This document shows positions 17,879 through 27,624 of a DNA stretch of 64,000 nt, in pieces. Positions within the stretch are counted from its first letter, which is position 1, and every line of letters begins with the position of its first letter. This stretch comes from Blastococcus sp. HT6-4 (GTDB lineage Bacteria; Actinomycetota; Actinomycetes; Mycobacteriales; Geodermatophilaceae). The DNA is taken from contig NZ_CP155551.1 of assembly GCF_039679125.1 (NCBI RefSeq), positions 2,728,001 to 2,792,000 on the forward strand, written 5' to 3'. Under the pieces are notes generated by a model that worked only from the letters and a program-made list of their open reading frames with translations, ran no database searches and was not told the DNA's origin. The translations under genes were made by a program, and so were the position numbers.

Positions 17879-17884
17879 TACCCT
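17879..17884 (+). promoter_or_regulatory. -10 element with leaderless geometry
   Basis: TACCCT followed by exactly 6 nt and then the GTG at 17891, so transcription would begin on or next to the start codon. Confidence 0.5.
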
Positions 17885-17890
17885 GCCGCC

Positions 17891-18937
17891 GTGCCGACTC
17901 CCCCGGGTGCCGATCCAGCCGTCGTCGGGCCGTACCTGGCCTCCGTCCTGGGCGACGAACGATGGCGCTCGATCACCGTGGAGCTCATCGCGGCGGGCAT
18001 GTCGAACCTCACCTACGTGGTGACGCCGGAGGGCGGCGGGGCCGACGACGCGGTGATCCTCCGGCGGCCGCCGACGGGCGCCGTGCTGGCCACCGCGCAC
18101 GACATGGCGCGCGAGCACCGGGTCATCTCCGCGCTGGTCCCCACCCCGGTCCCCGTGCCCCGCACGCTGCACCTCTGCACCGACCCCACGGTGCTCGGCG
18201 CGCCCTTCTACGTGATGGAGCGGGTGATCGGCGTGCACGTCGCCCGGGAGCTGCCCGCGGGGTACGCCGACTCCCCCGACCAGCGGCGCGCCATCGGGAA
18301 CGCCCTCGTCGACACCCTCGGTGACCTGCACTCGGTCGACCCGGCCGCGGTGGGCCTGGCGGACTTCGGCCGCCCCCAGGGCTTCGCCGCCCGCCAGGTG
18401 CGCCGCTGGACCACGCAGTGGGAGGCCACCCGCGACCGCGACCGCCCCGGCCTGGACGCGCTGGCGGCCCGGCTGGCCGAGACCGTGCCCACGACCGACC
18501 GCGCCGGCATCACGCACGGCGACTACCGCCTGGACAACTGCCTGCTCGACCCGGCGGCGCCCGGGCGGATCGCGGCGGTGCTCGACTGGGAGATGTCCAC
18601 GCTGGGCGACCCGCTCACCGACCTCGGGATGATGCTCGTCTACTGGCCGCAGGCCGGCGAGAACCGTCCGTCGTCGCAGAGCCCGGTCACGGCGCTCCCC
18701 GGGTTCCCGACCCGCCTGGAGATCGCCGACCGGTACGCCGCCCGCACCGGTACCGACCTGTCCGAGCTGAACTGGTACGTCGCCTTCGGCTTCTTCAAGT
18801 TCGCCGCGATCATCGCCGGCATCCTGGCCCGCTCGGCCGCGGGCGCGATGGCGGGCAAGGACACCAGCGGGTACGCCGACCGGATCGACCCGTGCGTCGA
18901 GCTGGGACGCGCCGCGCTGGACGACGGTGCGATCTAG
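17891..18937 (+). CDS. Phosphotransferase family protein (APH-like kinase)
   Basis: Kinase of the aminoglycoside-phosphotransferase fold (ACAD10/11-like subgroup usually found with acyl-CoA metabolism). The 348-aa protein has LIAAGMSNLTYVV in the glycine loop, VILRRPP with the ATP-binding Arg/Lys strand, the catalytic HGDYRLDNCLLD loop and the metal-binding DWEMSTLGDPLTDLG. The substrate is unknown; real antibiotic resistance is unlikely. The start is taken as GTG 17891 because a TANNNT -10 lies 6 nt upstream and the N-terminus matches the family; the ATG at 17834 is the alternative. Confidence 0.88.
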   Translation: MPTPPGADPAVVGPYLASVLGDERWRSITVELIAAGMSNLTYVVTPEGGGADDAVILRRPPTGAVLATAHDMAREHRVISALVPTPVPVPRTLHLCTDPTVLGAPFYVMERVIGVHVARELPAGYADSPDQRRAIGNALVDTLGDLHSVDPAAVGLADFGRPQGFAARQVRRWTTQWEATRDRDRPGLDALAARLAETVPTTDRAGITHGDYRLDNCLLDPAAPGRIAAVLDWEMSTLGDPLTDLGMMLVYWPQAGENRPSSQSPVTALPGFPTRLEIADRYAARTGTDLSELNWYVAFGFFKFAAIIAGILARSAAGAMAGKDTSGYADRIDPCVELGRAALDDGAI

Positions 18938-19046
18938 CGACCGCCGACGGCCCTAAACTCGGGCCGACCGCCGCCCCCACCAGGACGTCGGCGCCGCCCG
19001 GGTGGTCGGTGCCCCGCCTGCCGGATCCTCGCCGAGGAGCATTCCC

Positions 19047-19595
19047 GTGACCGAGCGCACCGCCCGTCCTCCGGTGCGCCCGCGCAGTGGCCGCCGCCCC
19101 CTGCCGCCGTTGATCTTCCTGCTCGTGCTGGCGGTCGCCGCCGGCGCCGTCTGGTGGAACGTCGTCGAGCAGGACCGTGAGCAGCGCGCGGCCGAGGCCG
19201 CGGCGTGCGAGGTCGCCGAGGAGGCGCCGCCGTCGCTGGACCCGGCCAGCGTCACGGTCCGGGTGCTCAACGCGACCGACCAGGGCGGGCTCGCCCAGAC
19301 CGTCGCCGGCGACCTCCAGGCGCGCGGGTTCGCCGTCACCGAGGTGGCCAACGACCCGAGCAGCCGCGAGGTCGACGGCGTCGGCGAGATCCGGCACGGG
19401 CCGCGGGGCACCGACCCGGCCCGCTTCCTGGGCGTCTACCTCCCCGGCGCCGGGACCTACCAGGACACCCGCGCCACCGCGGTGGTCGACGTGGTGCTCG
19501 GGCCCGAGTTCGTCTTCCCCGACAGCCTGGCCTCCCCCGAGGCGGTCACCAGCGCCCTCACCGTCTCCGAGGAGGAGGTCGCCGAGGCCTGCTGA
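19047..19595 (+). CDS. LytR C-terminal domain protein
   Basis: 182-aa single-pass membrane protein. A short basic cytoplasmic tail (RPRSGRRPLPP) precedes one TM helix (LIFLLVLAVAAGAVWWNVV), then an extracellular LytR_C domain starts at VTVRVLNATDQGGLAQTVAGDL. LytR_C domains occur at the end of LCP cell-wall ligases; free-standing versions are of unknown function and may act at the envelope. The GTG at 19047 has GAGGAG 7 nt upstream. A -10-like TAAACT lies in the leader at about 18953. Confidence 0.88.
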   Translation: MTERTARPPVRPRSGRRPLPPLIFLLVLAVAAGAVWWNVVEQDREQRAAEAAACEVAEEAPPSLDPASVTVRVLNATDQGGLAQTVAGDLQARGFAVTEVANDPSSREVDGVGEIRHGPRGTDPARFLGVYLPGAGTYQDTRATAVVDVVLGPEFVFPDSLASPEAVTSALTVSEEEVAEAC

Positions 19596-19609
19596 GGCCG
19601 CAAGCCGGC

Positions 19610-20440
19610 TCAGCGGTGCAGCTCGGCCACCAGGGCCAGGAACGCCGCCGCCACGGAGGGCGCGGCGGCGATCACCATCGGCTCGCCGACCGGGGTCCCG
19701 GGCAGCCCGGTGACGACGGCCCCGGCCTCGGCGGCCACCAGCGCCCCGGCCGCACGGTCCCACGGGTTGAGGTGCAGCTCGTAGTAGGCGTCGACCTGGC
19801 CGGAGGCGACCCGGCACAGGTCCAGGGCCGCGCTGCCCAGCCGCCGGATGTCCCGCACCCGGGGCAGCAGCTCGGCCACGACGGCGCCCTGGGCCCGGCG
19901 CTGCTCCACCCCGTACCCGAAGCCGGTGGCCACCAGCGTCTGCTCCAGCGACGGCGGGCGGTTGGCGGCCAGCCGGCGCGCCGGGCGTCCCGGCGCCGCC
20001 AGCCAGGCCCCGCCGCCGGCCGTGGCGGTGAACAGCTCGCCGGTGGCGACGTCGGCCACCACGCCGGCCCGCACCTCGCCGTCGACCTCCGCGGCGATGG
20101 ACACCGCGTAGGCGGGGACGCCGTAGAGGAAGTTCACGGTGCCGTCGATCGGGTCGACGATCCAGCGGACCCCGCTCGTGCCCTCACGGTCGGCGCCCTC
20201 CTCCCCCAGCACGCCGTCGTCCGGGCGGGCGGCCAGCAGGCGCGCGACGATCAGCTCCTCGCTGGCCGAGTCGACCGCCGTCACGACGTCGACCGGGCTG
20301 GACTTGGTGTCCACGTGCTCGGCCGCGGTGTCCCTGCCCCGGCTCACCAGGGCGGCCGCCTCACGTGCGACGACGACCGCCAGGTCGAGCAGTTCGGCCG
20401 GCTCGGCGACGCGGGCGGCGTCCGCCCGAAAGGGTGTCAT
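19610..20440 (-). CDS. suhB: Inositol monophosphatase family protein
   Basis: Mg-dependent phosphatase of the IMPase/SuhB family, acting on inositol phosphates or related sugar phosphates. The 276-aa protein has the metal ligands in GVLGEEGADRE, VDPIDGTVNFLYG and the C-terminal NPWDRAAGALV. In actinobacteria several paralogs exist (inositol, histidinol phosphate, PAPS), so the substrate is not fixed. It is convergent with the LytR_C gene (14 nt apart) and divergent from ppgK. Confidence 0.9.
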   Translation of the reverse strand: MTPFRADAARVAEPAELLDLAVVVAREAAALVSRGRDTAAEHVDTKSSPVDVVTAVDSASEELIVARLLAARPDDGVLGEEGADREGTSGVRWIVDPIDGTVNFLYGVPAYAVSIAAEVDGEVRAGVVADVATGELFTATAGGGAWLAAPGRPARRLAANRPPSLEQTLVATGFGYGVEQRRAQGAVVAELLPRVRDIRRLGSAALDLCRVASGQVDAYYELHLNPWDRAAGALVAAEAGAVVTGLPGTPVGEPMVIAAAPSVAAAFLALVAELHR

Positions 20441-20487
20441 GACCGCGATCCTGCCGCAGGCCTGACCGCTCGGGTCGACGTGCTCAC

Positions 20488-20493
20488 TAACCT
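20488..20493 (+). promoter_or_regulatory. ppgK: -10 element of ppgK with leaderless geometry
   Basis: TAACCT followed by exactly 6 nt and then the GTG at 20500; no ribosome-binding site is possible in a transcript starting here. Confidence 0.55.
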
Positions 20494-20499
20494 GTCCGG

Positions 20500-21243
20500 G
20501 TGCATGGCTTCGGGGTGGACATCGGCGGTAGCGGCATCAAGGGATGCCTGGTCGACCTGGACGAGGGCCGGCTGGTCGGTGAACGGCTGCGGATCGAGAC
20601 GCCGCAGCCGTCGCTGCCCGAGCCGGTCTACGGCGTCGTGGCGGAGATCGTCGGCTCCTTCGGCTGGGACGGGCGCGTGGGCGTCACCTTCCCCGGCGTG
20701 ATGAAGAGCGGCGTCGCCCACACGGCCGCCAACGTCGACAAGAGCTGGATCGGCACCGACGTCGACGCGGGCCTCTCGCGGCTCGTCCCCGGCTCGGTCG
20801 AGACCCTGAACGACGCCGACGCCGCCGGGCTGGCCGAGATGCGCTACGGGGCCGGGCGCGACCGGCGCGGGGTGGTGCTGATGCTCACGTTCGGCACCGG
20901 CATCGGCAGCGCCCTGTTCGTCGACGGGCAACTGGTGCCGAACACCGAGTTCGGGCACATCCAGGTCGACGGCGAGGACGGCGAACGGCGGGCGTCGGCG
21001 GCCGCGCGGGAACGCGAGGAGCTCAGCTACCCGGAGTGGGCTCGGCGGGTGGACCGCTACCTCGACGTGCTCGAGGCGGGCCTGTGGCCGGACCTGATCA
21101 TCGTGGGCGGCGGGGTGAGCAAGAAGGCGCACAAGTGGGTGCCGCTGCTGTCGACCCGCACCCCCGTGGTGCCCGCCGAGCTGCAGAACGACGCCGGCAT
21201 CGTCGGCGCCGCGCTCGCGGCCACAGAGCACCTGGAACCCTGA
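20500..21243 (+). CDS. ppgK: Polyphosphate glucokinase
   Basis: Phosphorylates glucose using inorganic polyphosphate or ATP, feeding glycolysis. The 247-aa ROK-family protein shows the phosphate loop VDIGGSGIKG at residues 6-15, TFPGVMKSG, the catalytic NDADAAGLAE, TFGTGIGSALF and NTEFGHIQ. Length and motifs match actinobacterial PpgK. The GTG at 20500 is preceded by a -10 only 6 nt away and no ribosome-binding site, so it is probably leaderless. It lies upstream of the principal sigma factor gene, a common actinobacterial order. Confidence 0.94.
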   Translation: MHGFGVDIGGSGIKGCLVDLDEGRLVGERLRIETPQPSLPEPVYGVVAEIVGSFGWDGRVGVTFPGVMKSGVAHTAANVDKSWIGTDVDAGLSRLVPGSVETLNDADAAGLAEMRYGAGRDRRGVVLMLTFGTGIGSALFVDGQLVPNTEFGHIQVDGEDGERRASAAAREREELSYPEWARRVDRYLDVLEAGLWPDLIIVGGGVSKKAHKWVPLLSTRTPVVPAELQNDAGIVGAALAATEHLEP

Positions 21244-21352
21244 GCGTGCCCCCGCCCGGCGGGGCCGCTCCTCACCCGCCGGGGCCATGCCGCCCGCCTC
21301 GTCGGAGCGAGACGGCCGGATGCGAGCCGATGGTTTCGCTCCGCGACGTCGT

Positions 21353-21358
21353 TACAAT
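21353..21358 (+). promoter_or_regulatory. sigA: Candidate rpoD -10 element
   Basis: TACAAT, the most consensus-like -10 in the area, lies 172 nt before the start of the sigma factor gene and would give a long leader. No convincing -35 is visible. Confidence 0.5.
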
Positions 21359-21530
21359 GGTGGAGCCCCAGCCCGTTGCCCTTCAGCCGGGAGGGATCCC
21401 CAGCCCGGATCGCGGTCAAACACCGCGCCGGTCCGTCGGGTCCTCACCCCCTCCAGAGCGCAGGCCGGCGCCGCTGCCCGCGGACCACACGGTCCCCCGG
21501 GGAACGAACCCAGTACGGGAAGGAACCTGA

Positions 21531-22889
<1,359 letters not shown>

Positions 22890-22900
22890 GCGAGGCGGCA

Positions 22901-22938
22901 CGAGGGGCCCGGACCGCGCGAGCGGTCCGGGCCCCTCG
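22901..22938 (+). terminator. Strong rho-independent-type hairpin after the sigma factor gene
   Basis: Perfect 17-bp stem, arms 22901-22917 and 22922-22938 (CGAGGGGCCCGGACCGC and its complement), with a GCGA loop, 11 nt past the stop. Confidence 0.85.
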
Positions 22939-23470
22939 TCGTGTCCTGGCCGGTGCGGGCCCGCGCGGCGCCGGTGCGCCGTGATGCGTCCGGGCCCCGC
23001 CATGACCGCGTGCAGAACCGCTCCCGTGCGCATCCGTGCGATCCGGCCACTGGGCCGGGTGGGCAGTCGTGGTCGTCCGGACCGGCGAGCCCGTGCGTGC
23101 CGGCGGGCGCACCTGCTCACTCGCCCAGGTCACGGTTCCGTCGCGGACGTCACTCGGAGGGGCGGGCACCGGTGTACGCCGACACCTGTCGGGTAGACGG
23201 CGTAGCGTGGTGCCCGTCAGAACAGCAGCGGACCCACGGTCGGCCCGGTCAACCACCGGTCCGGCAGATCACCACCAGCACGTGCACCACCAGTTCCACT
23301 CCAGTGATGTCCTCTGCTGAACCCGCTCCACCCAAGCCCGGCGTGTTACGGACTCATCTCTTTCGGCGAGTCCGTGGTGATCCGGGTGGGATCGGGAATC
23401 CGAGGGGCCATCCTGGCGCTGTGCAGGAGGCCGATCCGCAGCCGCGGGTCCGTGCGGTAGAGAGCGAGTG
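22939..23470. other. Long intergenic region upstream of the DUF7455 gene
   Basis: About 530 nt. Open frames here have no protein-like character. Possible promoter hexamers occur (TAGACG and TAGCGT near 23192-23208) and a small hairpin with arms GGACTC and GAGTCC lies at about 23350-23373. This may be an unusually long leader for the small downstream gene; nothing else is recognised. Confidence 0.4.
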
Positions 23471-23695
23471 ATGACCCAGATGACCCAGACGCTGACGACG
23501 ACCCCCGCCGCCGACGACCTGGTCGTGCCCTTCCACTGCGACCGCTGTGGCGCCCTGGCCAAGGTTCGTGTCGTGCTCGCCAGTGGCAGCGACCTCGTGT
23601 TCTGCGGGCACCACGCCCGGGAGTACGAGGGGAAGCTCCGCGACATCGCCGTCGACATCATCGACACAGAGGGCGAGCAGCACGTAACCGCGTGA
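23471..23695 (+). CDS. DUF7455 family small zinc-binding-like protein
   Basis: 74-aa actinobacterial protein typically encoded next to the principal sigma factor. The N-terminus is MTQMTQTLTTTPAADD; the core carries FHCDRCGALAKVRV and DLVFCGHHAREY, a likely Cys2/Cys-His zinc site. The function is unknown; RNA polymerase or ribosome association is speculative. An overlapping GTG at 23468 would add one residue. It is preceded by an unusually long untranslated region. Confidence 0.88.
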   Translation: MTQMTQTLTTTPAADDLVVPFHCDRCGALAKVRVVLASGSDLVFCGHHAREYEGKLRDIAVDIIDTEGEQHVTA

Positions 23696-23837
23696 GAGAG
23701 GCGCTATCGTCGCGCCCGCGATGACCGCCTCACCCGACGACGCCGCCGCGTCCGACGCCCCGCCTCGTGCAGGCGTCGGACCGGCGGCTCCGTCGTCTCC
23801 GGGGACCCCCGGTCGGCGGCGACCGGAGGAACCCCCC

Positions 23838-26099
23838 ATGTCCCAGAAGTCCCCTGCGCCCGACGAGACGGTGCGCATGCGTCCCGACAGCGCCGGTGAG
23901 CGACCGCCGCTCTCGGCCGCGGTGCCGGCGTTCGGGACCGAGCCCGATGACACCCGGCCGGTCGGCCGGGAGTGGATGCGCGGTGGCCACGAGGCGCCGC
24001 CGGTCCCCGAGTCCGCCCCGTCGACGGCGGAGCAGCCGGCCACCGCGGCCGACGAGCCGCAGGGCGACGAACCGCAGGGCCACGAACCGCAGGGCCACGA
24101 ACCGCAGGGCCACGAACCGCAGGCCGACGAGGCCACCACCGGAGCGACCGGCGGCACCGAGCGGATCGACCTCTCGGCCGGTACGCCCGGGGACACCGCC
24201 GCCGACGACGGAACGCAGCGGACCGCCGTCATCCCGCCCATGACCGGTGACGGGCCGGCCGGCGACGGCCCCACCGGCCCGCCGCCGGCGGACGGCCCCC
24301 CTGCGGACGGGCGCCGCGGCCCGTGGTGGCGTCGCCCCGCCACGCTCGTGCCCGTAGGCCTGCTCGCGGTCCTGGGCCTGGCCTACGGCGCGGACCTCGC
24401 ACTCGCCTCCGGCGAGGTGCCGCGGAACACCGTGGTCGCCGGCGTCGAGGTCGGCGGGCTCACTCCTGCCCGAGCGGCCGCGGAGCTGGAGGAGCAGCTC
24501 GCCCCCCGGATCGCCGCCGACCACGTCGTCTCCGCCGCTGACGTGACGGCGACCCTCTCCCCCGCCGCCGCCGGCGTCACCCTCGACGTCGACCGCACCG
24601 TGGACGCCGCCGCGGAGCGGCCGCTCAACCCGTGGACGCGCCTGGTCACGCTCTTCTCCGACCGCGAGGTGGAGGCGGTCATCACCGGCGAGGAGACCGC
24701 GCTGGCGGCGCAGATCGAGGGCATCGCGGCGCAGGTCGACCGCGCTCCGCAGGACGCGACCATCGCGATCGAGGGCGCCACGCCCTCGGTGGTCGAGCCC
24801 GCGGACGGCCGCGCCCTGGACCGGGAGGGCGCCGCCGAGGCGATCACCGAGGCCCTGGCCTCCGGCGGCGACCCGAACACACCCATCGAACTGCCGGTCG
24901 AGGTCACCCCCGTCGACGTCGACACCGAGGAGGCGGAGCGGGTCCTGGAGGAGACGGTGACCCCCGCGCTCTCGGCCCCGGTGGGCATCGTCAGCCAGGA
25001 CGGCACCACCTCCGCCGAGGTGCCCGTGGAGGCGATCGCCGCCGCACTGACCTTCACCCCGGAGGAGGACGGCGAGCTGACCGTCGGCCTGGACCCGGAA
25101 GCGCTCCAGACGGCCCTCGGCGACCGACTGAACGTCTTCGGCACCCCTGCGCAGGACGCCGACTTCGACGTCTCCGGCGGATCGGTGCGCATCGTCCCCT
25201 CGGCCGACGGCACGGGCATCGCGCCGGCGCAGCTGGCCGAGCAGCTGCTGCCCGTCCTCGAGGAGGAGGCGCCGCGGACGGTGACCGCGGAGCTCGGTCC
25301 CGTGCCGGCGGAGTTCACCACCGCGGAGGCCGAGGCGCTCGGCATCCGCGAGGAGATCTCGAGCTTCACCACCAGGATCGGCAACCCCGCCAGCGGCACG
25401 AACATCCGGGTGGTGGCGGAGGACGTCGACGGCGCGCTGATCATGCCGGGCGAGACGTTCAGCCTCAACGGGTTCACCGGCCCCCGCGGCGTGGCCCAGG
25501 GCTACGTGGAGGCCGGCGTCATCAACAACGGCGAGTTCACCACCGCCGTCGGCGGCGGCATCAGCCAGTTCGCCACGACCATGTTCAACGCGGTGTTCTT
25601 CGCCGGCCTCGAGGACGTCTTCCACAAGCCGCACAGCTACTACATCAGCCGCTACCCGGCCGGCCGCGAGGCGACGGTCTACTACGACTCCATCGACCTG
25701 AAGTGGCGCAACGACGGCGACACCGGGGTCTACGTCGACACCGCCTGGACGCCGGCGTCGATCACGGTCACCTTCTACGGGACCAAGCGCTACGAGATCC
25801 AGTCGATCAGCAGCGACCGGTACAACATCCGCGAGCCGGTCGTCCAGGAGAAGCCGGACAGCCCCACCTGCGAGCCGCAGGCGGGAACGACCGGGTTCGA
25901 CATCACGGTGACGCGCGTCTTCCGCGACCTGTCCACCGGCGAGGAGCTGGACCGGGAGAACTTCCAGACCCGCTACGCCGCGGAGCCGAGGATCGTCTGC
26001 GTTCCGGCCGAGCCCGCACCGGCCGGACCGGAGGGCACCGCGCCCAGCGGAGCCCCGACCCCGGGCGGCCGCCGCCCGGCCCGGCCACGGGCGGCCTGA
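23838..26099 (+). CDS. VanW family protein with peptidoglycan-binding-like domains
   Basis: Envelope protein of 753 aa. A long disordered, acidic/Pro-rich cytoplasmic region (about 1-155) contains five EPQG pentapeptide repeats, then one TM helix (ATLVPVGLLAVLGLAYGAD), PG_binding_4-like repeats (about 190-480) and a C-terminal VanW domain (FTTRIGNPASGTNIR, GETFSLNGFTGPR, VGGGISQFATTMFNAVF, PHSYYISRYPAGREATV). VanW proteins are linked to cell-wall biology but lack a defined activity. The ATG at 23838 is chosen because GGAGGA lies 8 nt upstream; an in-frame ATG at 23721 would add 39 low-complexity residues. Confidence 0.88.
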   Translation: MSQKSPAPDETVRMRPDSAGERPPLSAAVPAFGTEPDDTRPVGREWMRGGHEAPPVPESAPSTAEQPATAADEPQGDEPQGHEPQGHEPQGHEPQADEATTGATGGTERIDLSAGTPGDTAADDGTQRTAVIPPMTGDGPAGDGPTGPPPADGPPADGRRGPWWRRPATLVPVGLLAVLGLAYGADLALASGEVPRNTVVAGVEVGGLTPARAAAELEEQLAPRIAADHVVSAADVTATLSPAAAGVTLDVDRTVDAAAERPLNPWTRLVTLFSDREVEAVITGEETALAAQIEGIAAQVDRAPQDATIAIEGATPSVVEPADGRALDREGAAEAITEALASGGDPNTPIELPVEVTPVDVDTEEAERVLEETVTPALSAPVGIVSQDGTTSAEVPVEAIAAALTFTPEEDGELTVGLDPEALQTALGDRLNVFGTPAQDADFDVSGGSVRIVPSADGTGIAPAQLAEQLLPVLEEEAPRTVTAELGPVPAEFTTAEAEALGIREEISSFTTRIGNPASGTNIRVVAEDVDGALIMPGETFSLNGFTGPRGVAQGYVEAGVINNGEFTTAVGGGISQFATTMFNAVFFAGLEDVFHKPHSYYISRYPAGREATVYYDSIDLKWRNDGDTGVYVDTAWTPASITVTFYGTKRYEIQSISSDRYNIREPVVQEKPDSPTCEPQAGTTGFDITVTRVFRDLSTGEELDRENFQTRYAAEPRIVCVPAEPAPAGPEGTAPSGAPTPGGRRPARPRAA
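24051..24125 (+). repeat. 15-bp coding tandem repeat, five copies
   Basis: Five consecutive 15-bp units encode (D/H)EPQG/A repeats in the cytoplasmic tail of the VanW protein. The last four units are almost identical in DNA, suggesting recent slippage expansion. Confidence 0.85.
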
Positions 26100-26180
26100 C
26101 CCCGTCCGCGACCGCGCCGGTACCGCCGTCCGGGTAGGCACCCCACCGTCCATCCCGCCCTCGACGTGCACACTGTCCTG

Positions 26181-27242
26181 GTGAGCGCCGTCCTGCCCAG
26201 CGGCCCGCCCACCCGGGCCGGCACGGAGCAGGCGACGATCTCCGGGCCGGCCGCATCCGGGGCCACCCGGGCCGACGTCCCCGCCCCGTCCCGGCTACGC
26301 CGGTGGCCGGCACCGGTGCGGGTGCCCCTGCAGGTCCTCGGCCGCACCCTCGCCAAGGCGTGGCAGGACCGCATTCTCGGGCTGTCGGCCGAGGCGGCGT
26401 TCTGGCAGATCCTGTCGGTGCCACCGCTGCTCATCGGGCTGCTGGGCTCGCTGGGCTACCTGGGGTCCCTCATCGGCGGGGACGCGGTCCTCCAGATCGA
26501 GGAGCAACTGCTCGACGCCTCCGCCCAGGTGCTCACCGCCGACGTCGTCGACGGCCTGGTGCGCCCGACGCTGGCCGACATCCTCGGCTCGGGCCGCCTC
26601 GAGCTCGTCAGCGTCGGCTTCCTGCTGTCGTTGTGGGCCGGGTCGTCGGCCACCGCGACCTTCATGAACACCATCGTCATCGCCTACGACCAGCGCGACG
26701 TCCGCGGTCCCATCCGGACCCGGCTCAAGGCGCTCTGGCTGTTCGTGGTCGGGCTCTTCCTGGCGGTGCTCACCCTCCCGCTGCTGGTGCTCGGCCGCGA
26801 CGTGCTGGTCGGGCTCGTGCCGCCGGACTGGCGGAGCACCACGGACACGCTCATCAACGCCGTCTACTGGCCGATCGTGGTCATCGGCCTGCTGCTCGGG
26901 CTCACCAGCTTCTTCCACGTCGTGCTCCCGCACCGCCTGCCGTGGCGACGGCACCTGCCGGGCGCGTTCCTGAGCATGGGCTTCTTCCTGGTGGCCGCGA
27001 TCCTGCTGCGCGAGTACATCGGCAGCTTCCTGACCAGCGCCCTGCCCTACGGAGCGCTGGCCGCCCCGATCGGCGCACTGCTGTTCTGCTTCTTCTTCGG
27101 CATGGCGGTGCTGCTGGGCGCCGAGCTCAACGCCACGATCCAGTCGCGGTGGCCGGCGCCGCTGAGCCGGCACGACCGCCGGGCACGCGCACGGCGCCAG
27201 GCGAAGCTGGACTCCGAGGCCCGCCGGCTCGGCCTGAGATGA
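26181..27242 (+). CDS. YihY/virulence factor BrkB family membrane protein
   Basis: Inner-membrane protein of the YihY/BrkB family, 353 aa with six predicted TM helices. Family hallmarks are LSAEAAFWQILSVPPLLIGLLG near the N-terminus, WAGSSATATFMNTIVIAYD, VVLPHRLPWRRHLPGAFLSM and the C-terminal FFFGMAVLLGAELNA. It was once mis-called RNase BN; the function is unknown. The start is taken as GTG 26181; a GTG five codons earlier (26166) is possible. The C-terminus is strongly basic. Confidence 0.9.
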   Translation: MSAVLPSGPPTRAGTEQATISGPAASGATRADVPAPSRLRRWPAPVRVPLQVLGRTLAKAWQDRILGLSAEAAFWQILSVPPLLIGLLGSLGYLGSLIGGDAVLQIEEQLLDASAQVLTADVVDGLVRPTLADILGSGRLELVSVGFLLSLWAGSSATATFMNTIVIAYDQRDVRGPIRTRLKALWLFVVGLFLAVLTLPLLVLGRDVLVGLVPPDWRSTTDTLINAVYWPIVVIGLLLGLTSFFHVVLPHRLPWRRHLPGAFLSMGFFLVAAILLREYIGSFLTSALPYGALAAPIGALLFCFFFGMAVLLGAELNATIQSRWPAPLSRHDRRARARRQAKLDSEARRLGLR

Positions 27243-27303
27243 GCCGCGACGACACCGTCGTCCTCCGGACGACACCGCAGCCCCACTCGGGAGGACCGAG
27301 CGA

Positions 27304-27534
27304 CTACTCCTTGCGGAGCTGCTCGTAGACCTCCTTGCAGGCCGGGCACACCGGGCTGCCGGGCTTGGGGGTCTTCGTCACCGGGAAGACCTCACCGCAG
27401 AGCGCCTCCACGAGCGTGCCCATGACCGCGCTCTCCGCGATCTTGTTCTTCCGGACGTAGTGGAAGACCTCGTTGGCGTTGCCGGTGTCGGATTCGCGGA
27501 CGTCCGGCCGCTCGAGGATGTCGCTGCTGCTCAT
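27304..27534 (-). CDS. DUF3039 family protein
   Basis: 76-aa actinobacterial protein with a basic middle (FHYVRKNKIAESAVMGTLVEALCGEVFPVTK) and a CPAC pair plus the earlier Cys46, forming a probable zinc knuckle. The function is unknown. The ATG at 27534 has CAGGGAG upstream. It ends near the convergent YihY gene and is divergent from psuG. Confidence 0.9.
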   Translation of the reverse strand: MSSSDILERPDVRESDTGNANEVFHYVRKNKIAESAVMGTLVEALCGEVFPVTKTPKPGSPVCPACKEVYEQLRKE

Positions 27535-27612
27535 GGCGGGCTCCCTGCTCGACGGTCGAGTCGTGCGGTGGCCGCGCGGCAGGGGCGCCGCGGTGCTCCC
27601 GCACCCGGTGAC

Positions 27613-27618
27613 CATGAT
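27613..27618 (+). promoter_or_regulatory. psuG: Possible -10 element of psuG, leaderless geometry
   Basis: CATGAT, matching the -10 consensus except for the first base, is followed by exactly 6 nt and the GTG at 27625. Confidence 0.35.
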
Positions 27619-27624
27619 GACAGG

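Noticed and set aside
17891-18937. Aminoglycoside resistance kinase
   Set aside because: The sequence fits the ACAD10/11-like branch of the APH fold in a core-gene context, not the aminoglycoside-modifying branch.
22941-23471. A 176-codon open frame between the sigma factor and DUF7455 genes
   Set aside because: No ribosome-binding site, mixed Arg/Pro/Ser composition and no recognisable domain.
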